A stretch of 64,000 nucleotides of DNA from Sphingobacteriales bacterium (GCA_016700115.1 CP064999.1:3596001-3660000); one strand, 5' to 3'; positions 27,161-37,159 are shown, numbered from the stretch's first letter. The notes: generated from the sequence alone by a model not told the origin. Numbers and translations: made by a program.

Positions 27161-27374
27161 GAACTGATTGGATAGCTTGAGTGAATGATTTTAACCGCAT
27201 AAATATAAGGAATCCTGACTTTTTTAGATAAAAATTCCCGAACTTGACGGTCTTTAACATCATGTTTTACTGAAAAATGACAAGCAAACCGGTATTAAGA
27301 AAGAAGAGTTATGATTATTTGAAATTCATTAAACAATCTGGCAAACAGACAAAAAGCTATATGTTAGACAACAC

Positions 27375-27404
27375 TTGTTATTGACTGAATTTCTCTTAAC
27401 TTGG
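27375..27404 (+). promoter_or_regulatory. Candidate Bacteroidota promoter for the GT-C/TPR gene
   Basis: TTG (27375-27377), a 19-nt spacer, then TAACTTGG (27397-27404), one mismatch from TAnnTTTG. It fits TTG-N17-23-TAnnTTTG. It overlaps an upstream TTG codon at 27401, so it favours the ATG at 27467 as the true start. The rest of the 306-bp divergent spacer (27161-27466) holds nothing else I can identify. Confidence 0.4.
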
Positions 27405-27466
27405 CCGCATTTTTAAGAAATGACCAACCAACAACTACTTCATTAATAGTTATCCCATTTGCATAT

Positions 27467-29512
27467 ATGAAAACCTCAAAAGTTCAGGTTCCTCCAAAAC
27501 CCCAAAAGAAACAACTCCCCAGATTTTGGCAATCTTATTCAAAACCCTTATTCGCTTTGTTCGGAATTGGGTTTTTGTTGTACATCTATTCAGCATCGTT
27601 TGATTATGCGTTGGACGATAAATTATATATCACCGATAACCAATTTACTAAAAAAGGATTTGCAGGCATCCCTGAAATACTTTCTCAGGAAAGCCTTGTT
27701 GGTTTTTGGGGTCAAAAAAAAGACTTGCTCGAAGGTGGCAGATATCGCCCGTTAGGTATCATCACTTATGCCATTGAAACAGGTATTTGGGGAGAAAAAC
27801 CCGGCATCAGTCATTTTATTAACATATTGCTTTATTGTTTCGTTGGTGTGCTGTTATACAGGGTTCTTTTTCGGTTGTTCTCTCCAAAAGATATTGAGAC
27901 ATGGTATTTGACTCTTCCTTTTATAGCGACCGCCCTCTATATGGCACATCCATTGCATGTTGAGGTGGTTGCCAATATAAAAGGCCGCATTGAAATTTTG
28001 GAATCTATCGGTGTTTTGCTCACACTCTACTTTGTACTTAAATTTATTGACGGTAACACAGGTTGGAAACATATAGCAGCTATTTTTCTGACCTTTTTTT
28101 TAGCGCTCATGTCAAAAGAAAGTGCAATTACTTTTCTTGCTATTATACCCTTGACTCTTTTCTTTTTCACAAAATCTACCCTTAAGCAGCATCTTCAGGT
28201 TGCAGCTCCTCTGTTTGCGGCAACTTTCTTGTTTTTAGCTATCCGCCAAATGGTAGTCGGATATTTCATCGGCAGCAGCAAAGTCGTCATTGATGAACTC
28301 CTGAACGATCCATTTTTAGGTTCTTCAGTATCCGATAAATTCGCGACCATTTTTTACACAATGGGGCTATACATAAAACTGCTCTTTTTCCCTTTAACTT
28401 TAACCCATGACTACTACCCCAAACAAATCCCTATAATCAGTTGGAGTGATCCCCGTGCCATTGGTTCTTTGGTGCTTTACCTGATTTTAGGTGCTGTTGC
28501 TTTGTGGGGAACATTTAAAAAACAACTGCCTGCTTATGGCATTTGGGTCTATCTTTTGAGTTTTTCAATTGTTTCCAACCTCGTCTTTCCAATCGGAACT
28601 TTTATGAACGACCGGTTTATGTACATCCCCTCAATTGGATTTTGTTTGATTGTAGCCTGGTTTTTAACACAAAAACTTCCGTTCTATATAAAATCAATGC
28701 CCAAAGAAAAATTGTTGCTTATTGCTTTCGGAATTCTTTTAGGGGCATATACTTTAAGAACCTGGGTAAGACTTCCTGCCTGGCATAGTAACGAAACCCT
28801 GTTTTTAACAGACGTTCATAACTCACCAAACAGCACAAAAGTCAACACATCTGCAGGAGGCACTTTGGTAGAAAAAGCGGCAGTTTTAGCAAAAAACAAT
28901 CCTGATCGTGATAAAATGCTGATAGAAGGAATCAAATACTTAGACCAAGCGTTAAAAATTTATCCTGAAAACGGCAACGCTTTACTTTTAAGAGGTAATG
29001 CTCATTATGAGTTGAATACCAATTACGATAAAATGCTGGAAGACTATTATCCCTTATTGGTGAAAAATACGGAACATACTCAGGTGGTTCAAAACATAGG
29101 AATGATGTCCGATTCTGAAACTGACCCAAAGAGTGTAGATAAACTGCTAAATTTTATAGAGCAGAAATGGCTTCCTTTAAATCCATCTTCCGGTAAACCA
29201 TACGCGATTGCAGGAAAAATTTGGGGAAAAAAGAAAAACGATTTGGACAGGGCAATTTATTATCTCGAAAAATCACTGGAAACTGAGCCGGGCAATGTTG
29301 AAACTCTTCAAGATCTTACTACTGCCTATGGTCTGAAAGGCAATTATACTAAAGCATTGGAAGCAGGATTGACTGCTCTTAAAAAAGAACCCAATAATGC
29401 CAAGACGAATTTAAATATAGGGATCAGTTATCAAAACTTGGGGGATACTGTTAATGCCAAAATTTACCTTGAAAAAGCATTTACCTTAGACCCGGGACTT
29501 AGAGGTAAATAA
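27467..29512 (+). CDS. Membrane glycosyltransferase-C-like protein with C-terminal TPR repeats (TMTC-like)
   Basis: A 681-residue protein from the first ATG (MKTSKVQVPPKPQ). The N-terminal two thirds contain about ten membrane helices. An early extracytoplasmic loop with FDYALDDKLYITDN and GRYRPLGIITYAIE resembles the Asp-containing first loop of GT-C enzymes. MAHPLHVEVVANIKGRIE resembles the conserved segment of eukaryotic TMTC O-mannosyltransferases. The C-terminal third (about 480-681) holds TPR repeats (YLDQALKIYPENGNALLLRGNAHYE; GNYTKALEAGLTALKKEPNNAKTNLNIG). A role in lipid-linked sugar transfer is inferred from architecture only. It ends 16 bp from a convergent gene with no clear terminator. 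Confidence 0.75.
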   Translation: MKTSKVQVPPKPQKKQLPRFWQSYSKPLFALFGIGFLLYIYSASFDYALDDKLYITDNQFTKKGFAGIPEILSQESLVGFWGQKKDLLEGGRYRPLGIITYAIETGIWGEKPGISHFINILLYCFVGVLLYRVLFRLFSPKDIETWYLTLPFIATALYMAHPLHVEVVANIKGRIEILESIGVLLTLYFVLKFIDGNTGWKHIAAIFLTFFLALMSKESAITFLAIIPLTLFFFTKSTLKQHLQVAAPLFAATFLFLAIRQMVVGYFIGSSKVVIDELLNDPFLGSSVSDKFATIFYTMGLYIKLLFFPLTLTHDYYPKQIPIISWSDPRAIGSLVLYLILGAVALWGTFKKQLPAYGIWVYLLSFSIVSNLVFPIGTFMNDRFMYIPSIGFCLIVAWFLTQKLPFYIKSMPKEKLLLIAFGILLGAYTLRTWVRLPAWHSNETLFLTDVHNSPNSTKVNTSAGGTLVEKAAVLAKNNPDRDKMLIEGIKYLDQALKIYPENGNALLLRGNAHYELNTNYDKMLEDYYPLLVKNTEHTQVVQNIGMMSDSETDPKSVDKLLNFIEQKWLPLNPSSGKPYAIAGKIWGKKKNDLDRAIYYLEKSLETEPGNVETLQDLTTAYGLKGNYTKALEAGLTALKKEPNNAKTNLNIGISYQNLGDTVNAKIYLEKAFTLDPGLRGK

Positions 29513-29528
29513 ACGTGAACAGGATATG

Positions 29529-30515
29529 TTAATCCGGTAGATTTTCAAAAACGTTTTTTGGTATTCCTGTTTTTTGTAAATGATGCGGATACACAATAAA
29601 ATACCATATTATAAAAGCTAATGAAGTTAATATAATTCCTGATTTAACCAAATCAGGAAGATCAGTTGCACGGGTTACAAAACTCTCCAAAAAACCGGCA
29701 GTAATAAAAACAGGTATTAAGCCTATAATAATTTTTAGCCCTTGTTTAGCCCCTCTTCTGAATGACTCCAAACGACTAAAGGTTTGAGGAAACAAAATAC
29801 TGTTACCCATTGCCAATCCGGCGCAACCTGCTATAACTATTGCCGAAATCTCCAGGGTGCCATGAATCCAGATAGTTAAAAATGAGGTCATAAATAACCC
29901 CTGTTCATAAAACATATATTGAAATGCTCCCACCATAACTCCATTAAAAAATAGTATATACGCTGTTCCAAAGGAAAAGAAAACACCTGCTGCAAAAGCC
30001 AAAAATGAAACCCTGACATTGTTAAAGGTAATTCCCATAAACATATCAGTTTGTTTGCTTTCTTTGTAAACTGCCATCGGGTCCCCTCTGCTGATATTAT
30101 CAAGTGTCATGTTGACATAGGAATCTCCCAAAATTAAACGGATGAAGGTATCATCATTTGCACTCGAAATAACGCCAATGAAAACAGATAGTGAAAAAAT
30201 AAGAAAGGAATAGAACAAATGCCACCTTGAACGGTAAAAAACAAAGGGTAACTCGTATTTCCAGAAATTAAAAATCCGGCTTCTGTCTTCGCGCTTATTC
30301 ACATAAATTGATTGATGTGCTTTTGCTGCCAAAGCGTTAAGGTATTTGGTTATCTGACTATCCGGATAAAAAGTTTTTGAATAAGACAAATCATCGGTTA
30401 TTTGTATGAAAAGTCCCGCAAGTTCATCAGGTGTTGTTTGAGCTTTTTTATTTAAAAGTTCCTCAAAACGTTTCCACTTTTCAGCATTTTGTTTGACAAA
30501 AGCCGGTTCTCGCAT
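29529..30515 (-). CDS. SpoIIM-family (stage II sporulation protein M-like) membrane protein
   Basis: A 328-residue membrane protein. A soluble N-terminal helical segment (MREPAFVKQNAEKWKRFEELL) precedes about six membrane helices. The last carries the SpoIIM/DUF95 pattern around FGTAYILFFNGVMVGAF, IWIHGTLEISAIVIAGCAGLAMG and KIIIGLIPVFITAGFLE. The organism need not sporulate; these proteins are widespread in non-spore-formers. The gene is divergent from an RDD-family gene (154-bp spacer). SpoIIM/RDD pairing is common in Bacteroidota and suggests a shared membrane function, which is not experimentally defined as far as I know. Confidence 0.9.
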   Translation of the reverse strand: MREPAFVKQNAEKWKRFEELLNKKAQTTPDELAGLFIQITDDLSYSKTFYPDSQITKYLNALAAKAHQSIYVNKREDRSRIFNFWKYELPFVFYRSRWHLFYSFLIFSLSVFIGVISSANDDTFIRLILGDSYVNMTLDNISRGDPMAVYKESKQTDMFMGITFNNVRVSFLAFAAGVFFSFGTAYILFFNGVMVGAFQYMFYEQGLFMTSFLTIWIHGTLEISAIVIAGCAGLAMGNSILFPQTFSRLESFRRGAKQGLKIIIGLIPVFITAGFLESFVTRATDLPDLVKSGIILTSLAFIIWYFIVYPHHLQKTGIPKNVFENLPD

Positions 30516-30669
30516 AAAAGAAATTGTCTAATAAAGTGAGTTAAATAAACCGGTATTCAGTACTGAAGAAAAATTAAAAATACAGGCGAATGTATAAAAT
30601 AATACGATAAACTGCCTATTTTTAAGGTTTAATATCAATGAAAAGTTTGTTTTTGATTAAGCATTATTT

Positions 30670-31386
30670 ATGGAAGAGCAGTTAAAAGTAGTTACCACCC
30701 AAAACGTAGGAATAGATTATGAAATTGCAAGTCTCGGTGACAGATATGTCGCCGGAATCATTGATGTTTTAGTTGTTATTGCCTATTTAATAGCACTAAT
30801 CATCGTAGTAGATGAAGCTAATCTTTGGTATTTAGACGATTGGTTTTATATACTCATCGCATATTTGCCAATTTTTTTATACAATCTGTTGGCTGAAGTT
30901 TTTTTCAATGGTCAAAGCGTAGGCAAATATGCAAAAGGGTTGAAAGTGGTCAATATGGATGGTTCTCAGGTTTCTATAGGCGGATATTTACTCAGGTGGC
31001 TTTTATATCCCATTGATGTTTTAATTTCTTTTGGAGGTGTAGCAATTATCAGTATCATTATAACCGGAGGACAGCGATTAGGAGATTTAGCAGCCGGAAC
31101 TACCGTGGTTAACCTGAAAAGTAAAGCCAATCTTAAAGAGGTTTTATTCAACTTTCTTCCCGATAACTATGAAATTACCTTTCCGGAGGTTGCAAAATTG
31201 AGTGATAAAGACATCTCTATTATCAGGGAAGTTATTGCTGAAGCCAATAGACTGAACAATACCAATCACATCACTACCCTTGCAGAAAAAGTTGCACTGG
31301 TGATGGATGTTGAACACAGTATGCAACCTTATAAGTTTGTGTCAAAAGTTGTGGAAGACTTTAACTTCTTACACGGAAGATATTGA
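30670..31386 (+). CDS. RDD-family membrane protein
   Basis: A 238-residue protein with the RDD signature. The first helix follows ASLGDRYVAGIIDVLVVIAYL (Arg and Asp of the motif), then YNLLAEVFFNGQSVGKYAKGLKVVNMDG, and a third helix with SIIITGGQRLGDLAAGTTVV (the second Asp). A C-terminal cytosolic helical tail of about 90 residues (PEVAKLSDKDISIIREVIAEANRL) is typical of Bacteroidota RDD proteins beside SpoIIM. The function is unknown; RDD proteins have been linked to ion or small-solute transport. Transcription probably ends at the hairpin at 31435. Confidence 0.9.
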   Translation: MEEQLKVVTTQNVGIDYEIASLGDRYVAGIIDVLVVIAYLIALIIVVDEANLWYLDDWFYILIAYLPIFLYNLLAEVFFNGQSVGKYAKGLKVVNMDGSQVSIGGYLLRWLLYPIDVLISFGGVAIISIIITGGQRLGDLAAGTTVVNLKSKANLKEVLFNFLPDNYEITFPEVAKLSDKDISIIREVIAEANRLNNTNHITTLAEKVALVMDVEHSMQPYKFVSKVVEDFNFLHGRY

Positions 31387-31434
31387 TTGAAATAGATTTA
31401 TTGAGGAAGCAGAAACTTAACAAAGCATCAAATG

Positions 31435-31466
31435 AAAAAGGCTGCCTTTTCAGACAGCCTTTTTTA
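31435..31466. terminator. Bidirectional terminator between the RDD gene and clpC
   Basis: Stem AAAAAGGCTG (31435-31444) and CAGCCTTTTT (31455-31464), with extra T residues on the plus side and A residues on the other. It lies between convergent genes ending at 31386 and 31489, so it can serve both. Confidence 0.8.
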
Positions 31467-31488
31467 ACTTTATCTAAATGAAATCACT

Positions 31489-34011
31489 TTAATGTTCAAT
31501 GGTTTCAGCTTGCTTTTTCTTTACAATAATTTTATTGTCTTCGTCAAGATCAACCAACAAAGTATCACCTGAAACCAAATTAGCCGCCAGCATCTCTTCA
31601 GCTAAAGGATCTTCTAAATATTTTTGAATAGCCCGGTGTAATGGCCTTGCGCCAAATTGAGGATCGTATCCTTTATCGGCAAGGAAACTGATGGCTGCAG
31701 GCGATAATTCTAATTTATAGCCCAACGCAGTCAAACGTTTGCGAAGATCATTCAGTGCAATATCTATTATCCTGAAGATTTCCTCTTTGCTTAATGAGTT
31801 AAAGATGACCACATCGTCAATCCGGTTTAAAAATTCAGGTGAAAAGGTTTTGCGCAGTGCTTTTTGAATCACACTTTTAGCATAAGAATCCGCCTCTTCT
31901 TCTTTGGCAGAAGTACTAAATCCAACACCTGCACCGAAATCCTTTAAAGTTCGCACGCCAATATTAGATGTCATGATGATCAGAGTATTTTTGAAGTCTA
32001 TTTTACGACCTAATCCATCTGTAAGTTGACCATCGTCCAAAACCTGAAGTAAAATATTGTAAACATCCGGATGCGCTTTTTCAATTTCATCAAAAAGCAC
32101 AACGCTATAAGGTTTGCGGCGTACTTTTTCAGTCAATTGACCGCCTTCTTCATATCCAACATAACCGGGAGGCGCTCCAATGAGTCGAGATACAGAAAAC
32201 TTTTCCATATATTCACTCATGTCTATTCTGATAAGGGCATCTTCTCCATCAAATAAATAGCGGGCTAAAGCCTTGGCAAGTTCTGTTTTCCCAACACCGG
32301 TAGGACCTAAGAAAATAAAAGAACCGATTGGTTTTTTGGGGCTTTTCAGACCGGCTCTGTTGCGTTGGATAGCTTTTACTACTTTACCCACAGCTTCATC
32401 CTGTCCGATGATAGCTTCTTTAATGTCTTTGTCCATGTGAAGCAATTTATGGCTTTCGCTTTGGGCCACTCGTTTGACCGGAATCCCTGTCATCATGGCT
32501 ACTACTTCAGCAATATCATCTTCACTGACCGGATATTTCTTAATTTTAGCTTCTTCTTCCCATTCCTGTTTGGCGCGTTCCAATTCTTCCTGATAGCGTT
32601 TTTCTTTATCCCTCAAACGGGCAGCATCTTCATATCGTTGGTTTTTAACCACCCGGTTTTTCTCCTCCCTGATTTCTTCAATCTGACGCTCTAACTCAAT
32701 AATGTTTTGAGGAACATGAATATTTTTCAGGTGAACTCTTGCGCCAACCTCGTCCAAAACATCAATCGCTTTATCAGGCAAGTAACGGTCTGTTATATAT
32801 CGGTTACTCAACAAAACACAAGCAGTGATAGCTTCGTCAGAATATTCAACATTGTGATACTCCTCATACTTATCTTTGATGTTATTGAGAATCAGTAAAG
32901 AATCCTCAACACTTGGCGGCTCAATCAAAACTTTTTGAAAACGCCGGTCTAATGCGCCGTCTTTTTCAATATACTGACGATATTCATCCAATGTTGAAGC
33001 ACCAATCGCTTGTAATTCTCCCCTTGCCAAAGCCGGTTTGAAAATATTGGAAGCATCCAAAGAACCTGTTGCACCTCCGGCACCAACAATAGTATGAATT
33101 TCATCTATAAAGAGAATAACATCCCGGTTTTTCTCCAATTCATTCATGATGGCTTTCATTCTTTCCTCAAACTGACCTCTGTATTTGGTGCCGGCTACTA
33201 AAGCAGCAAGGTCTAACATCACGATTCTTTTATCAAACAATACCCTTGAAACTTTGCGTTGAATAATTCGCAAAGCTAATCCTTCGACAATTGCCGTTTT
33301 ACCAACACCCGGCTCACCTATCAAAATTGGGTTGTTTTTTTTGCGTCTGCTTAATATCTGCGAAACTCTTTCAATTTCAGTTTCTCTTCCAACGATAGGG
33401 TCTAATTTGCCTTCTTCAGCTAATTTTGTGATGTCCCGACCAAAATTATCTAAAACTGGGGTTTTTGATTTGATATTTGATTTGCGCGAAGTGCTGAACC
33501 CACTCTTTTTTTCATCATCATAATCATCATCCGAATCGTTAGGATATTCATTGGAGGGCAGGTTTTGTCTGTTCAAAAGAAAATCTAATTTTTCCTTGAA
33601 ACTGTCATAACTAACCTCAAACTGATTTAAAATTTGAATCGCTATATTATCCGGATTTTTTAGAATTGATAACATTAAATGTTCGGTACCGATGATTTCG
33701 CTTTGTAGTCTTTTAGCTTCCAAAACAGTAACTTTTAAAGCTTTTTCGGTTTGTTTGGTCAGTGGAATGTTATTGGCATTCACAGCCTGATGATGAGAAA
33801 TCTGGTTCTTAATATTGTCTTCTATTGATCGCCTTAACAAAATGACATCAATATTCAGTGCTTTAAGAACCTGAATAGCGAGACTTTCGCCTTCTCGCAA
33901 CAAACCCAATACTAAATGCTCCAAACCTATTTCGCCATGGTTGAAGCGCATTGCCTCTTCTTTACTGAACGATATTACGTCCTTAACTTTTTGTGAAAAT
34001 TTTGCTTCCAT
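31489..34011 (-). CDS. clpC: ATP-dependent Clp protease ATP-binding subunit ClpC
   Basis: An 840-residue AAA+ unfoldase that feeds ClpP. I start it at the ATG at 34011 (MEAKFSQKVKDVI), the normal ClpC N-terminus; an upstream TTG adds six atypical residues. Domains: Clp-N double repeat 1-150; an acidic linker (YPNDSDDDYDDEKKSG); AAA-1 with Walker A GEPGVGKT at about 231; an M-domain with a UVR-like helix (RYEDAARLRDKEKRYQEEL); AAA-2 with Walker A GPTGVGKT at about 566. The probable ClpP-docking loop contains VGF (GAGVGFSTS). The C-terminal domain reads YDPQFGARPLHRAIQKYLEDPLAE. It is complete. No clpP or mcsAB homologue lies nearby. Confidence 0.96.
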   Translation of the reverse strand: MEAKFSQKVKDVISFSKEEAMRFNHGEIGLEHLVLGLLREGESLAIQVLKALNIDVILLRRSIEDNIKNQISHHQAVNANNIPLTKQTEKALKVTVLEAKRLQSEIIGTEHLMLSILKNPDNIAIQILNQFEVSYDSFKEKLDFLLNRQNLPSNEYPNDSDDDYDDEKKSGFSTSRKSNIKSKTPVLDNFGRDITKLAEEGKLDPIVGRETEIERVSQILSRRKKNNPILIGEPGVGKTAIVEGLALRIIQRKVSRVLFDKRIVMLDLAALVAGTKYRGQFEERMKAIMNELEKNRDVILFIDEIHTIVGAGGATGSLDASNIFKPALARGELQAIGASTLDEYRQYIEKDGALDRRFQKVLIEPPSVEDSLLILNNIKDKYEEYHNVEYSDEAITACVLLSNRYITDRYLPDKAIDVLDEVGARVHLKNIHVPQNIIELERQIEEIREEKNRVVKNQRYEDAARLRDKEKRYQEELERAKQEWEEEAKIKKYPVSEDDIAEVVAMMTGIPVKRVAQSESHKLLHMDKDIKEAIIGQDEAVGKVVKAIQRNRAGLKSPKKPIGSFIFLGPTGVGKTELAKALARYLFDGEDALIRIDMSEYMEKFSVSRLIGAPPGYVGYEEGGQLTEKVRRKPYSVVLFDEIEKAHPDVYNILLQVLDDGQLTDGLGRKIDFKNTLIIMTSNIGVRTLKDFGAGVGFSTSAKEEEADSYAKSVIQKALRKTFSPEFLNRIDDVVIFNSLSKEEIFRIIDIALNDLRKRLTALGYKLELSPAAISFLADKGYDPQFGARPLHRAIQKYLEDPLAEEMLAANLVSGDTLLVDLDEDNKIIVKKKQAETIEH

Positions 34012-34253
34012 ATAAAATTTAGTTGGCAAAAATCAGACCTAAAAAATATTTCCAAACTAAACGATGTTTCCTATCAATAAATAAACACCTTTCGGCAGGA
34101 AATTGTGCTATTGTGTCGTTTTATGAAAAATAATCTGCAATTTTGTCATCCTTTGTATGTCAAAATAAATGGAACAAAATCTTTGCAGTTGTTTTTTTGA
34201 CAAAGTAGTATTTTATTCCAATATCGAAACTTTTTCTTGGCACTTTTAACATT

Positions 34254-34285
34254 TTTGTCATTATTTTTGTTCGATTTTATATTTA
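34254..34285 (+). promoter_or_regulatory. Candidate promoter for the STAS gene
   Basis: TTTG (34254-34257), a 20-nt spacer, then TATATTTA (34278-34285), one mismatch from TAnnTTTG. This leaves a 5' UTR of about 60 nt. The remainder of the 340-bp divergent spacer upstream of clpC (34012-34351) shows no other structure I can support. Confidence 0.4.
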
Positions 34286-34351
34286 CACAACCATTTTGGT
34301 ACTATCAGCGGTTAATACGCTTATTCATTCGCAATTAAACAAACTAATAAA

Positions 34352-34771
34352 ATGAAATTCGCACTCGATAAAAAAGAAAGCTATACTATTGTTAGTGTAT
34401 TGGAAGAAAGACTTCACACTCTAAATGCAGCTGATTTTAAAACTGAACTGAAAGTGCTCAATGAGGGAGGCGTTTCTAATATTGTAATTGATCTTGGCAA
34501 AGTTGTTTTCGTTGACTCATCAGGATTAGGAACTATCTTAGTCGGAAACAGACTTTGCGAAGCTGCCGGAGGAACTTTGGTAATTACCGGTTTGAATGAA
34601 AACGTCCAAAAACTGATTACCATTTCTCAGCTCTCAAGTGTATTGAATATCACACCTTCTGTTCAGGAAGCAGTGGACTATATTATGATGGAGGAGTTGA
34701 TGAGAGAACTTTCGGGCGAAGAAAATGAAGATGAAGAATCTGTTTTAGACGAAAGTTTTGATGAGGAATAA
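34352..34771 (+). CDS. STAS-domain protein (anti-anti-sigma factor-like)
   Basis: A 139-residue cytosolic protein. Residues 1-112 form a STAS domain with the conserved phospho-acceptor loop VDSSGLGTILVG (Ser in D-S-S-G), as in SpoIIAA/RsbV. In those proteins dephosphorylated STAS binds an anti-sigma kinase and frees sigma. The last about 25 residues are a strongly acidic tail (SGEENEDEESVLDESFDEE), longer than in SpoIIAA and typical of several Bacteroidota homologues. No kinase, phosphatase or sigma gene lies nearby, so the partner is unknown. It is monocistronic. Confidence 0.9.
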   Translation: MKFALDKKESYTIVSVLEERLHTLNAADFKTELKVLNEGGVSNIVIDLGKVVFVDSSGLGTILVGNRLCEAAGGTLVITGLNENVQKLITISQLSSVLNITPSVQEAVDYIMMEELMRELSGEENEDEESVLDESFDEE

Positions 34772-34920
34772 CCTGCCGATTTATTCTTTGACTGTTTTCC
34801 TGCTTATTATAAAAACACAGCAATTCGTTTTTTGAAACAGTGCTTTATCTTATCGGGTTAATATTGTAGCTTCGATCTGTATTTCGATCTGCTTTGATTA
34901 TTAACTTTAAGAGGTGAGAT

Positions 34921-37125
34921 ATGAGAACTGTTTTTATTCAATTCCCTTATTTTGTTTTCTGCTTTTTTTGGGCTTGCCAGCTACCCGTATTTGCAACAAT
35001 CTGGAAAGTTGGGGCAACAAGAACCTATACTTTGCCCAGCCAGGTTGCTTCGTTAGTCAATCATGGCGATACCATTGAAATAGATGCCGGATTGTACGAA
35101 AGCAATGTCGCTGTTTGGACACGACATAATCTGGTTTTTAAGGGCAAAGGCGGCATGGCAGTTCTAAACTCAAATGGCAACAGTGCAGAAAGTAAAGCAA
35201 TTTGGGTGATAAAAGGCAATAACAATACAGTAGAAAATATCGAATTTACGGGTTGTGCTGTTCCTGACCAAAATGGAGCAGGGATTCGTTTGGAAGGAAC
35301 AGATTTAACAATCAGGCATTGTTATTTCCATCACAATCAAATGGGCATACTTGCAGGAAGTAATACTTCGAGCAATGTGTTAATCGAATATTCTGAATTT
35401 GCATATCATGGGGAAGGGGCAGGCGGGTTTTCTCACAATGTGTATATCAATCATTTAAACAGCCTGACGTTCAGGTATAATTATTCACATCATAGCATTA
35501 CCGGACATACCCTGAAAAGCAGGGCGCACAATAATTATATTTATTACAACAGAATTGGAGATGAAGCTGATGGGGCTTCGAGCTACAATATTGACCTTCC
35601 CAACGGAGGACGTTCATTTGTGATTGGCAATATAGTTCAGCAGGCACAAACTTCACCCAACAGTACAATCATCACTTATGGAGCGGAAGGGTTAAGCAAT
35701 CCGGTGAATGAACTTTATTTGGTTCATAATACCATTGTTAACAATAAAGCTTCGGGGACTTTTTTGTACGTTCAGTCCGGAGCTTCACAGGTACAATTAA
35801 TAAACAATCTGTTTGCCGGTAACGGTACTGTATTGAATGGTACTGCCAATATCAATCAGGGAAATGTTTCAACCACAAGCCCTGGTTTTGAAAATTCTTC
35901 GGTATATAATTATCACCTGTCATCAGCATCTCCGGCCATTAACGCAGGAATTGTACCCGGTGAAATTGATGGAATTTCATTACAACCCGTTTTTGAATAT
36001 ACACATCAGCAACATCAGATTTTGAGAATTAACAACGGTTTGCCCGATGCCGGAGCTTATGAATATCAGGGAGATAATTCCGGCTACCTTTGTTCATTAC
36101 CTCAATATAGTTTACAGTTTTTTGGCAACGGCTCTGATGATATTGACCGTGTCAAATTTCAGATAAACCCACAAACAGTCATAGATGTCGGAGACGATAT
36201 GACTATTGATTTCTGGCTGAAATGTTTATCTTCAAATAACACTGGATTTGTTTATGACCAAATGAATGGAGACGGCTGGATTACAGGCAATATCGTGATT
36301 GACAGAGATATCTACGGCTCGGGCGATTACGGTGATTTTGGAATTGCAATTGGACAATCTACTGGAGGCAGTGCTAACGAAAGAGTAGTAGCTTTTGGTG
36401 TTGACAGATTGGGAAATGGAAGAACCATAACTGGTACAACAAATATCGCCAATAATCTCTGGCATCATATTGCGGTTACCCGAAACGCAAGTTCCGGTTT
36501 GATGAAGATTTTTGTTGACGGAGTTCAGGATGCTCAGGGAACCGGGCCAACAGGAAATATCAGCTACCGCGACAATCGAAGCACAGGTTTTCCCTTAAGC
36601 GATCCATTTTTAGTTGTTGGAGCAGAAAAACACGATGCCGGCGTGGAATATCCTTCGTTTAACGGATATTTTGACGAACTGCGAATTTCAAATTTAATCA
36701 GATACAGCACCGGTTTTGCACCAATCACCCAACCCTTTATTAGTGACGTAAATACAGTTTTGCTTTGTCATTTTGACGAAGGATCCGGAGAGTTGGCAAA
36801 TGATATTGCGCAATCGTACAACACTTCGGGAATTCCAACTGACGGGTTTTTAAACTTGGGAGGTAGTCCGTCAGGGCCGATTTGGAGTATAGACAATCCG
36901 TTTTATACGGCTTTTACTCCGGTCATTACTGCTTCAGAAACAGAAATTTGTATGGGAAACCCAATCACCTTTAGCGTCCCGTCAATTGAAGGTAGTACAT
37001 ATTTCTGGACAATTACAGGAAATTACACAATTCTGGAAGGAGGAACTTTAACAGATTCCTTTATTACTGTTCAATGGAATGAAAATGGAATCGGAACAGT
37101 AAACATTATTCAAACACTTCCTTAG
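34921..37125 (+). CDS. Secreted parallel beta-helix / LamG-like protein with an abrupt C-terminus
   Basis: A 734-residue secreted protein. A signal peptide (FPYFVFCFFWACQLPVFA) precedes a right-handed parallel beta-helix (about 45-345; NNTVENIEFTGC, LTIRHCYFHHNQMGI, NNYIYYNRIGDEAD, ELYLVHNTIVNN). A LamG/concanavalin-like domain follows (about 395-610; MTIDFWLKC, NLWHHIAVTRNASSGLMKIFVDG, FNGYFDELRISN). Last comes the beginning of an Ig/PKD-like repeat (SETEICMGNPITFSVP). The protein stops at NIIQTLP in the middle of what would normally be that repeat, and no sorting domain follows. It may be naturally short or truncated by a nonsense mutation. Carbohydrate binding or cleavage is plausible but no catalytic residues can be assigned. 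Confidence 0.8.
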   Translation: MRTVFIQFPYFVFCFFWACQLPVFATIWKVGATRTYTLPSQVASLVNHGDTIEIDAGLYESNVAVWTRHNLVFKGKGGMAVLNSNGNSAESKAIWVIKGNNNTVENIEFTGCAVPDQNGAGIRLEGTDLTIRHCYFHHNQMGILAGSNTSSNVLIEYSEFAYHGEGAGGFSHNVYINHLNSLTFRYNYSHHSITGHTLKSRAHNNYIYYNRIGDEADGASSYNIDLPNGGRSFVIGNIVQQAQTSPNSTIITYGAEGLSNPVNELYLVHNTIVNNKASGTFLYVQSGASQVQLINNLFAGNGTVLNGTANINQGNVSTTSPGFENSSVYNYHLSSASPAINAGIVPGEIDGISLQPVFEYTHQQHQILRINNGLPDAGAYEYQGDNSGYLCSLPQYSLQFFGNGSDDIDRVKFQINPQTVIDVGDDMTIDFWLKCLSSNNTGFVYDQMNGDGWITGNIVIDRDIYGSGDYGDFGIAIGQSTGGSANERVVAFGVDRLGNGRTITGTTNIANNLWHHIAVTRNASSGLMKIFVDGVQDAQGTGPTGNISYRDNRSTGFPLSDPFLVVGAEKHDAGVEYPSFNGYFDELRISNLIRYSTGFAPITQPFISDVNTVLLCHFDEGSGELANDIAQSYNTSGIPTDGFLNLGGSPSGPIWSIDNPFYTAFTPVITASETEICMGNPITFSVPSIEGSTYFWTITGNYTILEGGTLTDSFITVQWNENGIGTVNIIQTLP

Positions 37126-37159
37126 TTTGAATGTTATTGATTTCATTTAACTACCTTTG
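37126..37159 (+). promoter_or_regulatory. Promoter for the thioesterase/carboxylase operon
   Basis: TTTG (37126-37129), a 22-nt spacer and a perfect TACCTTTG (37152-37159), matching the Bacteroidota consensus TTG-N17-23-TAnnTTTG. It starts directly after the stop codon of the beta-helix/LamG gene and would give a 5' UTR of about 90 nt before the ATG at 37260. Confidence 0.6.

Noticed and set aside
31489..34011. Annotation as ClpB disaggregase
   Set aside because: The long coiled-coil M-domain of ClpB is absent; the short UVR-like M-domain and the VGF loop fit ClpC.
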